Assembly: GCA_015680905.1 (NCBI GenBank)
Contig: CM027377.1
Span: 20,174,501-20,238,500 of the forward strand
Direction: 5' to 3'
Origin: Coptis chinensis
Taxonomy: Eukaryota > Streptophyta > Magnoliopsida > Ranunculales > Ranunculaceae
Length of the DNA: 64,000 nucleotides
Shown: in pieces, positions 55,654 through 64,000 of the stretch
Position numbering within the stretch: position 1 is the stretch's first letter
Layout: each line of letters opens with the position of its first letter
Position numbers and translations under genes: made by a program
The notes under the pieces: generated by a model
Told to the model about the DNA's origin: nothing
Database searches by the model: none
The model's input: only the letters and a program-made list of their open reading frames with translations

Positions 55654-57800
55654 ATGGTAAGCACAAGAAGCAGACCAAATAGTCGACATATTCCTCCTTC
55701 TAATAATACTCGCAACCCTCGAAATTCAAATCGGCCAATGCAAGAACCGTTGAACAATCAAGTTGCTCCTAGTGGTAGGATCAATTCGCAACATCCAACT
55801 GTAGCAACGCAACCGCCACCGCAAAAGGCAGTACAATCGCCGACACCAACCCTAATAGTCTTGCAACAAGAAAACTAACAAGTCAGTAATCCTCCATGCG
55901 GTCCGCCGTCTGTCCATGTCGATCCTTCAGTTGACATGGATATGGACGTGGACATTACTCTCACACCAACTAACGGAAAAGGTGATAGTAATAGCCAATT
56001 CACCCCTAATACGGTTGAGCGTGAGTTACGACAAGTCAAAAATTTTAATAGGAACTTGAGAAGGAAGCTAGCAAAGAGGCAAAGGCCGGTGGACGATGCT
56101 GCAAATTCAACAACATCAAGGCGACCACGAAGGGACGCAGGCCATTCCAGTGTATGGGATCGTCTTGAAGAACCACTTCATCGTCCTCAGCAACGTGTTA
56201 TTTCTCAAACACAATCAACCAGTGCATGCTCTAAGAGTAATGACCCTATTACCCGTACTTATGGGGATAATCGGATTGGCAGGGATAATTACTACCCTAG
56301 ACATGTCCGATCTCAAAGGGAAGATTTACCTGTGAGAAGCAATTTCAGGGAAGACCGGCGTTCGAGATATGTCCGACATGACTAGGAAGGCGGGCATCCC
56401 AGACAAGATCAACAAAACATGGAGAAGTGGTATAATTATTCCGACCACCCGGCCAAGGGTGACTACCGCCTAGACAGTTCGGGTTACCGGGATAAACAAC
56501 AACAATCACCGGGAGCTGATCGTGCGTACCGCCAAAGATCTCTAACTCCAATAAGAGATAATGGAAGGTATCTTTCTCCACATGGGCACGACCGGGGGCG
56601 TCTAGTTGTTCGAGCCAATACTTTAACTCTAACAGAACAACAGTTGAAAGAGTTGATTGCAAAAGAACTTAACGATAGAGAGTCAAAGGATGTAAGAATG
56701 AAAAACTTGACAGTCAATGATGGCGTACTTGATAAGTTTTCGCTCGACATTCAAGAAGCTTACCACCATCCCGACTTCAAACAACCCGATTTTGAACTTT
56801 ATGATGAGTCGGAAGGAGATCCTGGCTTGCATGTTCTATCGTTCAAAAATAAGTTGGTGTTATGGGGTGGAGATGACCCGCTTATATGTAAGCTCTTTTC
56901 ATCAACTCTAAAGGGAGAAGCATTACGCTGGTTTAGTGAGTTGCCTTCAAGATCAATTCATCAATTCAATGAACTAGAAAATCAGTTTGTTAATCGTTTC
57001 CGCCACAATTGCAAGACGCCAAAGGATGCCGACTCACTTTTGAACATCAAGCAACAACGTGATGAAAAATTACGTACTTTTGTTACTAGGTTCCGAAATG
57101 CAGCAGCAGATGTTCCAGAAGTTTCTGATGGGATGCTTCTTTTCGCCTTTAAAGAAGCATTATATTATGAAAGAGACAGAAATTTGAACTTCATTGTAAG
57201 GGATCTTTACCACTCTCTAATTAAAGATGTCCCTAAAACTCGGTGACGATCCGTATGTTGGAATTTGAACAACACATCCGTGATCGAGGAAAACCTATCG
57301 GGCGAAAAGCAAAAAGAGACAAAGATATTCAGATTAAAGATTTTTATGACAGCAAGAATTCTAAGCCAAAGCAAGGACAGTCAGATCAACAGCATAACGA
57401 TGGAAAGAATGACAATCAGAAGCAAGTTAGTTTCAATCATGATGGAAAGACTCTATCTGAGCTAAAACTGACCCCGCTCAATGCCAAGTACTCTGTTATA
57501 TATGAAAAGTTGAAAAGTGGGAATCTTCTTTCCCCGCCTTATCCACTTTCAGAAGATACCAAAGGGACAAGGGACAAAGCCTTGCGGTGTAAATTCCATA
57601 ATGACTATGGCCATGAGACAAAACTTTGTCGCTCTCTCCGGGGTCGGATTCAAAAATTAGTGGAGAAAGGACTTTTAAACGAATATCTTACTAAAAACTC
57701 TCAACAATGCGATTCTTCGCAACTTATGAGCATGTCATTAATGTTTCCCATTCTCATGTTGAGTCTCTTTCCAAAAGTCATAGTAAGAATCAAAAGCATT
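55654..57800 (+). pseudogene. Gypsy Gag, broken into frames
   Basis: Starts at ATG 55654 (MVSTRSRPNSRHIPP), Pro/Asn/Gln-rich, stop at 55876. It continues ELRQVKNFNRNLRRKLAKRQ (stop 56383), then the capsid core FSLDIQEAYHHPDFKQPDFE, LHVLSFKNKLVLWGGDDPLI and KGEALRWFSELPSRSIHQFN (stop 57244). The C-terminal part (57243-57803) has LRCKFHNDYGHETKLCRSLR then GRIQKLVEKGLLNEYL, the CxxH-like motif typical of Tat Gag. Only three or four breaks, so the copy is moderately young. Confidence 0.85.
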
Positions 57801-58560
57801 TGAAAGTTAGTTATATTGGTGAGTTTAACCGTATCAACAAAGTCGATTTTGTCAAAGGAATCCAGACCGAAACTTCTGAAGAAGATCCCCTCCGATTCAC
57901 TGATGATGATCTTCTTGGTGTATATCACCCTCACTATAACACAGTTATAATTTCTGTGTCTATAGGTGCTTCTCGTGTTCAACGGGTAATGATCGACATA
58001 GGGGCCACCTCCAGCGTCATTTTCAGTGGATGTTATTCTCAGATGCAACTTTGCGAAGGTATGATCATCGCCGAAGACAATCCTATCATCGGTTTTGATG
58101 GGACAACATCTTCAGCGGTTGGAAGAATTACCTTACCAATCAAATTAATGAACAAAGAAGTTGAGCTCGATTTCTTATTGATGGACTGTCGCTCCCACTA
58201 TAACGCAATTTTGGGCAGAGATTGGATACATTCCATGGGGGCTATTGTCTCCACATTTCATCAGTGTGTCAAGTTCCCATTCTCTGGGCATATTTGCAAG
58301 GTTCATAGTGACCAGGTATCTGCCCATGCCTGTCATGACAAAGCAATGGATGACTATAAAAAATCTGAAGTTCAAGGTAATACGATCCTTGCAAGTGCCC
58401 TACCCAAGTTACAGTTGCCAAGCGGCGTGCCCTCCATCTATAATATTGAGGCTCATGTCAAGGGCCGCCTACAGTGGATCGACTTTTGGAAGTGCAAGTA
58501 GGAGATTCAGCAGAAGAAACCACTTTTATTTCCGCTGAACTTTCGAGCGTAGAACAAAAA
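57707..58560 (+). pseudogene. Gypsy aspartic protease
   Basis: SFTDDDLLGVYHPHYNTVII-like region (read DPLRFTDDDLLGVYHPHYN), then active site RVMIDIGATSSVIF, where D-I-G-A replaces D-T/S-G-S/A. The second conserved block DFLLMDCRSHYNAILGRDWI is intact. Open to 58501. Confidence 0.85.
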
Positions 58561-59350
58561 AAGTTGGTTTCCCTTTTATAGCGAAATAAGCGTATCTTCG
58601 CTTGGAAAATTGAGGAAATGCCAGGAATAGACCCTTCTGTTGCCTATCATAAACTTGACATTGATCCAAGTTTCAGGCGGTTTCGCCAAAACCAAGAAGA
58701 ATGGCACACCGATCGGAAGCTCAAAGTTAAAGATGAGATTGATAAGCTACTTGCGGTTAACTTTATCCGACGAAGTTACTTTTACCCAAAAATGGCTTGC
58801 TAATGTCGCCGATTGCCAAAAAGAATGGACAAATCAGAATTTGTATTGACTTTACAAACCTTAACGAAGCTTGTCCGATTCATCCGTATCCATTACCACG
58901 AATTTCCGAACTAGTGGATGCCACTTTGGGATTCCAACGCCTATCTTACATGGATGCTTCTTCAGGGTACTACCAGATCTCTTTGAATGTGGATGAACAA
59001 GAGTTCACCGCCTTCATTATCGACCAAGGCATTTTCTCGCTATTAATCGTTATGCCTTTTTGGTCCGAAAAATGCCCGGTGCAACCTACCAAAAGTTTGT
59101 CAATACAATTTTTTCCGATCTGCTGGGGATAATAATGGAGGCTTATATCGATGATATAGTCGTTAAATCAAAGCTTACTGGTGATCATCTTTCCGATCTT
59201 CAACTTGTTTTTGATTGGCTTAACAAGTATAACATGAGACTCAATCCCGCCAAATGTTCTTTTGGGCCTCTTCCGAAAATTTCGGGATACCTCATGACTC
59301 GTAGAGGTATTGAGGCTAATCCCCGATCGATATCGCGCCGCTATTGATAT
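58560..59350 (+). pseudogene. Gypsy reverse transcriptase
   Basis: Blocks: MPGIDPSVAYHKLDIDPSF (58618), FRRFRQNQEEW..., frameshift near 58795, RICIDFTNLNEACPIHPYPL, FQRLSYMDASSGYYQISLNV, frameshift near 59060, then GATYQKFVNTIFSDLLG and the catalytic YIDDIVVKS (YIDD at 59144-59155), RLNPAKCSFG. Stop at 59345. Confidence 0.9.
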
Positions 59351-60540
59351 GCCATCACCAAAAAATAAGAAGGAAATTCAACGGCTTACTAGTCGGCTTG
59401 CCGCTCTTCATAGATTTATTTCTAAATATTCCGATCGTTATCATCCCTTCTTCCAGACTTTAAAGGGGGCGGCAACTTAGAACATTGATTGTGAGATGGC
59501 ATTACAACAACTGAAGAAATACTTGGTCAGTCCTCCTATATTGACAAGTCCTTCAACGGGTCAACCTATTGGCATATACCTAGCAACTACAACTCAAGCT
59601 GTTAGTGTTGTTCTTTTCGTCGATGATGGTAGACCCATCTTTTTTATCAGTAAGACGTTAACCGGAGCGGAGTCTCATTATTCAAAGATGGAAAAAATTG
59701 CACTTGCATTGGTTCATGCCATTTCGTCGGTTAAAACCATACTTCGTGGGAGGTTGGTCGAGTTTATACCGAGTATCCCTTTACGCAAGATCTTTTCGTA
59801 GAATGCACAAAAATCAAGCAGATTAGCCGAATGGGAAAGTTATCTTAGTGCATATAGCATTGTCTTTGAAAGTCGTACTGCTGAAAAAGGACATGCTCTA
59901 GCTTCTTTGATAGCCGATTTTCCGATTGATGATTCTCCTATTGACGATTTCTTGCGCCAGGAAGAATCTATGGAAGACATTCGCCACTAGTAATGGCGGG
60001 GCTTAATTTAAGACCAACTTGCAAACGCAATTCCTAATCTCATTGACCTATGGATTGTTTACTCAGATGGCTCCCATAATAAATCTGGGTCTGGAATTGG
60101 ATGCGTTTTTGTTAATCCCGACGGAGAGAAGATTGAGAAATCTGTGCGACTTAGCTTCGCCGCTTCAAATAACGAAGCCAAGTATGAGGCTGCCGTTTGT
60201 GCCTTGAGAACAGCTTTGAAACTAGGGGCGCAAAAGCTCCAGTTATACACGGATTCTCGCCTTGTGGCCAATCAGTTTGGCAGGTCTTTTGAAGCAAGAG
60301 ATGACCGTATGGCGGCTTATCTTGTTTTGAAACATAGCCTTGCTCGACAATTTGATAGCATCTCTATCACTCAAAGACCCCGAAATGACATACGTCATGC
60401 TGATTCATTGGCTTATCTCTCCGCCGCTGTTAGAAGCGAAGAGTCAAGACACATCACTGTGGAGTTCCAGAAAGAGCCAAGCATTGACTTTACCGAAAAA
60501 GAATTGCATGACTTGTATGTACATGAAAGCAATTACTTGT
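59350..60540 (+). pseudogene. Gypsy RNase H and additional (archaeal-type) RNase H
   Basis: First domain: LQQLKKYLVSPPILTSPSTG, FISKTLTGAESHYSKMEKIA (59496-59801, stop at 59799). After stops at 59988, the second domain reads LWIVYSDGSHNKSGSGIGCV, then ASNNEAKYEAAVCALRTALK and LYTDSRLVANQFGRSFEARD with its DGS, E and D residues. A second RNase H of this type is a Tat-lineage feature. Confidence 0.88.
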
Positions 60541-62038
60541 TTTGCTTGTATGCAACAGCGATATACGACCCACGTATAATCGCACCAATCATAACTCGGA
60601 AGCGGAAAAGGGAGATGGAAAATTCACAACATGACCATACTTTGGATCTTCCATTAGAATCTATAGATCCATTTGTTCCTCCTGAATTCGCTCCCGAAAT
60701 AGATAGTGGGTTGGTACATGAAGCAGATGATAGTCCTGAAGTTCCCGATATGATACTATCAGAGCCAGTGATGATCTCCGATGAACAAGATTGGCGTCTT
60801 CCCTATATCCAATACTTGCAAGTTTCTTCGCTTCGCCATAACCAAAACTCGCTGAAAGAATCAAACGCGATGCATGGAAGTTTTTGGTGTTATCTGTTAC
60901 TGATGGAAGTTTGCAATTATATCGCAAAGGCTCAGACTTAAACCCTATGTTGCGATGCCTCTCAAAACAAGAAGGACTTCAAGTTTTGGAAGAGATTCAC
61001 TCCGGCTTATACGGAAGCCACTCCAAGGGACGAAGTTTAGCTCATAAGGCTATAACACAGGGCTATTGGTGGCTAGAGATGCAAAAGGATGCAAAACACC
61101 TATTTGAGAGGTGTGAGCCATGCCAAAAGCACGACAATATGAATAAACTCCTTGTTACTGAGTTGCATCCCATGCTTAGCCCATGGTCATTTGCCAAATG
61201 GGGCTTAGACATTATTGGCCCTTTACCTAAAGCTCCAGGTAGTATATGATTCCTTCTTGTGGTAACCGATTACTTTACCAAATGGGTAGAAGCAAAGCCT
61301 TTGGTCCAAATCCATGCTTCCAACGTCAAAATGTTTTTATGGAGAAATATTGTTTGTCGTTTTGGCATCCCTGCGGCACTTGTATCAGATAATGGTAAAC
61401 AATTTGATGCTGAAGAAATTCGTCAGTTCTGTGCTAATTTGAAGATACGACATAACTTCTCCGTACCTTATCATCCGCAAGCCAATGGGCAGGCCGAAGC
61501 CACCAATAAGGTGATTTTGGCCAACCTAAAGAGGCGTTTGACTGGCGCCAAAGGAAATTGGGTCAAGGAGTTACCAGCTGTCTTGTGGGCTTATAGGACA
61601 ACGCCAAAATATTCAACTGCATTATCACCTTTTAACCTTGCATATGGTGCTGAAGCAGTCTTACCTACAGAACTGATTTCCAGTACATCTCGGTCAGTTG
61701 CTATTGAAACAGGTTCCAATGACACTACTTTGGCTCAGTCAAAAGCTCTTATTGATGAGGTTCGCTCTGAGGGACTACAACAGCTTATTAAGTATCAAAC
61801 TGACATGAAACGGAACTACGACAAGAAGATCCGTCCTAAGTATTTTGCTCCTGAAGACTGGGTTCTCTGTAGAAACCCAAAGCTTATAGAATCAGGAAAG
61901 TTTGGAGAAAATTGGCAAGGACCCTACATCATAGATCGTCCAGCATCTAAGGGGTCATATTTCCTCCGTACTATTTTTGGAAGAATGATAGAGAAGCCAT
62001 GGAATGCTTACCACCTTCGCAAGTTTTACCGTTAGGAA
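60540..62038 (+). pseudogene. Gypsy integrase, nearly intact
   Basis: Acidic linker (PLESIDPFVPPEFAPEIDSG), shift near 60884, then the zinc finger EEIHSGLYGSHSKGRSLAHK ... HLFERCEPCQKH (H-x6-H-x30-C-x2-C). The catalytic core has Asp in WGLDIIGPLP (61205-61216) and, after a single TGA at 61247, Asp in VSDNGKQF (61388) and Glu in NGQAEATN (61496); 35 residues separate the last two. The C-terminal domain ends YHLRKFYR-stop at 62035. One stop codon is the only visible break within the core. Confidence 0.9.
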
Positions 62039-62743
62039 ATTTTTTGCATTTTTACATTACTCCATCAATAACAAATCTATCAATCTATGTAGTTCGTTCT
62101 ATTTTATCCATCAATAAAGGCATTCAACTTCCATTCTCTTAGTTTGGTTATCATTTTACATTACTCTATTCTTCTGTACTTTTACTTTCAACAATGTCAT
62201 TCATTAACGTTCATTCTAGGGAGGTCATTCATATTATGCCTTTTTCGGTCCAAGTAAGTCGCATTCATGCATACTTGACGGAAATCCGAATCAATAAGAT
62301 GGTTATTCTTGCTCGGAACAATTATTGCAATACTCCCACAGTACAATATCCATGCTAATTCCACTACTAAGGCAATGGCGTTGTGTTTTAGTTTGGTCCC
62401 AGTGCACGGGTGACAACTCCAACAGTTGTCAGGCCTTGCTTCACGTTCAGTACAAATATTTTGACACCTGAATAGCTAGGTTCATTGAGGACGATCATGT
62501 CCCCTTTTCTTTTCAATAACTTTCTCCAATGGTTCTATATTGAGAGGTTTTTCTTTCTACATGGGGGCGTCTCGTTCTTTTACATTCATAAATCAACAAC
62601 ACTAAGTTTAATGCTGGTATGTTATCTGACATCACAATGATATTCAATAGCCAACACATACTTTATTTTTATTTTCATAAAAAGAATTTTTAGCTCTATG
62701 GTATTACATTCTCGCAATCACATGATCATTGGTTTGGGAAAAT
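62036..62743. other. Post-integrase region of the gypsy element
   Basis: Non-coding. T-rich with TCATTTTACATTACTCTAT / TTTTTACATTACTCCATC repeats; no polypurine tract or LTR start was recognised. Confidence 0.4.
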
Positions 62744-62965
62744 CTAATGGTTCCTTCCCAAACCTTTGTAATTCATATTCTCACGTTCTAGTTCATCTCT
62801 CGTTTCTATTAAAGTCTCTGTCAATTGTCTTACGGACGATTCACAGTGTGCCATTTGCACGTGATCTTGGCTGAGCCGCTCGTTTAAATCTGTCATTCGC
62901 TTATTATTTTTCTCTACCTCTTTTTGCGCACGTTTAAGTTCCTGATCTTTGGTCAAGTAATCCAA
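62744..62965 (-). pseudogene. Antisense coiled-coil frame of the gypsy element, fused to TNP2 by deletion
   Basis: KDQELKRAQKEVEKNNKRMT then DLNERLSQDHVQMAHCESSV and RQLTETLIETRDELEREN is a heptad-rich coil read on the minus strand, ending at a stop at 62744-62746. It is in the same frame as the TNP2 sequence to its right, which gives an apparent 144-codon fusion frame (62744-63178). Tat elements often have an antisense ORF between integrase and the 3' LTR; this is probably its truncated C-terminal part. The fusion is an accident of the deletion, so expression is doubtful. Confidence 0.55.
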
Positions 62966-64000
62966 CACCCATACTTCAGTAAACACACCATAAAAGCACA
63001 TATCCGAAACTACAGGATCCTTGTCCTTGGCACTAGAAATCTGCATTGTTGAGGCCACTACACTGACTCCACTATTTTGGTTGACTAGTTTAGCTTCTCG
63101 GTCCTTTGTGTGATAGTGAAAACCCTTAACTTCATATCCGGAATATTTTAGCCCATCTAGACTAGGTCCCATGGCCAAAAACTACAACGTGTCAGAGACT
63201 TTGTTATTTGGTATGTCTTGCTCTTCCTCAACCTGGTTCTCAAACAATGTTAAGAACAATGTTTTAATTTTTTAAGTAACAATGGAGTGTTAACAAAACA
63301 TACCTTTTGGCGAAGCCAATTAATAAAGGTGCGATTATGCTCAGCTTTTATCCATTTTACACCCTTGCGATGATTTTGAAGCCTTAGGTAGTCCATATGC
63401 TCCCTTTTATGTTAAGAATTAAAAGAATACAAGTATTAACTACCAGCTCCCTTATGGAAATGTTGGAGATAAATATCTAGTTAAATTGAACTATTGTGTG
63501 TTTATCTACTTACTTGATATAAGGCTGAACTTCTTTCATGTTTTCCAACACATAAAGATGTGCTTGTTGCCAGGACTTCTCATCAACTTCAACAACATGC
63601 GAACCCCCAATCAGTCTTCCACTGCAAATTGTATCTCCATCTTCCAAATCATTGTCTATCATGTTTCTTGTGGAAGGAACTCCAATTGCATCTACTTCAC
63701 TCAAGAATTCAGCACAAAACTCAACAGCTTCTTCGCAATATAATTTCTCGCCATACATCTTTCCGGGCGGTTTAGATTCCTAACATATCCCTTTAACACC
63801 ATTATGTACCTAGAAAGTTTTTTAAAGCTTTAAACCTTTGATACGTGCATTGTGAGACATTTAATAAATAAATTAAAAAAATTATTCACTTACCTCTCAA
63901 AAGGATACATCCATCGGAGAAAAAACTGGACCACATAGCTCGACCTCCCTTACAAGATGAACTGTCAAATGCACCATGATGTCGAAAAATGATGGTGGGA
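62966..64000 (-). pseudogene. TNP2 transposase, DUF4218 and DUF4216 parts (continues beyond the window)
   Basis: From the window edge inward: FFDIMVHLTVHLVREVELCG-PVF then, after a shift, RWMYPFER (DUF4218, 64000-63900); GEKLYCEEAVEFCAEFLSEV and VVEVDEKSWQQAHLYVLENM (63760-63510). DUF4216 starts at 63178: MGPSLDGLKYSGYEVKGFHY, HTKDREAKLVNQNSGVSVVA, SSAKDKDPVVSDMCFYGVFT, EVWVLDY. Introns separate these blocks. The catalytic DDE core lies upstream, outside the window. The protein is cut after WVLDY by the gypsy element; its C-terminus is at 54774-55148. Confidence 0.88.

Larger units (their letters stand above)
55149..62965 (+). mobile_element. Ty3-gypsy retrotransposon, Tat-type lineage, 3' LTR missing
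   Basis: Order: LTR-like leader (about 55149-55598), PBS, gag, protease, RT, RNase H, second RNase H, integrase, then 0.9 kb including an antisense frame. The extra RNase H and a non-coding/antisense region after integrase are marks of the Tat lineage (Retand/Ogre/Athila relatives). No copy of the leader is found after 62040; the element ends abruptly against TNP2 coding sequence at about 62965, so the 3' LTR was deleted. The start of the LTR is not certain. Confidence 0.8.
39697..64000 (-). mobile_element. Large CACTA (En/Spm) element, right end outside the window
   Basis: The terminus CACTACAAGAAAAAAAGC at 39697 is the canonical CACTA end and is followed by subterminal repeats of AAAACCGTCACAA / TTGTGACGGTTTT (39740-39985). 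Genes run on the minus strand in typical order: TNP2 transposase (54774 to beyond 64000), then a second gene with acidic N-terminus, Transposase_24-like region, DUF8039 repeats and a C48 peptidase. Nested insertions account for well over half of the 24 kb: a solo LTR, likely mitochondrial DNA, LINE tails, and a Ty3-gypsy element. The other terminus and TSD cannot be seen. Confidence 0.88.

Overview
The window is nuclear DNA of a flowering plant, most likely a eudicot. The evidence is an intact plant-type PPR-DYW editing-factor gene, fragments of plant nuclear genes (FtsH protease, kinesin-light-chain-related, AP2-domain), plant-specific transposon proteins (plant mobile domain, TNP2 with DUF4216/DUF4218, Tat-type Ty3-gypsy) and likely mitochondrial DNA insertions. 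AT content is high. Only one conventional host gene looks intact, the 617-codon DYW-class PPR protein on the minus strand at 19954-21807. Almost everything else is transposable elements, many nested inside each other.

Layout. 1-5735: DNA transposon with imperfect inverted ends carrying a broken plant-mobile-domain gene (+) and a broken Myb/SANT-like (GST-T3-like) gene (-), the latter split by a non-LTR retroelement. 6587-6955: a MITE-like repeat packed with TATATCGG motifs. 6999-10719: nested TIR elements, the inner one a decayed Mutator-like element with a transposase remnant. 11571-17152: a Ty1-copia retrotransposon with both LTRs and a perfect 5-bp TSD. 17725-18252 and 18633-18799: two MITEs with clear TSDs. 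19954-21807: the PPR gene. About 22115-28425: a composite element holding fragments of three unrelated host genes (PPR, mitochondrial FtsH C-terminus, KLCR), a 2.5-kb array of a 55-bp repeat, and palindromic subterminal repeats. 29143-34064: a complete non-autonomous CACTA element with a captured AP2-domain exon and other exon-like pieces. 35470-36105: a dead DYW-PPR gene. 36307-38270: a 5'-truncated LINE with a 14-bp TSD.

From 39697 to beyond the right edge runs one large CACTA (En/Spm) element. Its genes lie on the minus strand: TNP2 transposase (3' end at about 54774, 5' part past 64000), then a TNP1-like second gene with a Transposase_24-like region, a triplicated DUF8039 module and a C48 (ULP1-type) cysteine peptidase with its catalytic residues. 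It has been invaded by a 3.3-kb solo LTR (40359-43659, TSD ACATT), likely mitochondrial DNA plus a LINE tail (about 44100-46150), a 122-bp LINE tail (49802-49923), other foreign DNA (about 51000-53750) and a Tat-lineage Ty3-gypsy element (about 55149-62965) that lost its 3' LTR.

Limits: assignments rest on reading translations and remembered family motifs, and no search was run. Element ends with TSDs are firm; those marked 'about' are not.
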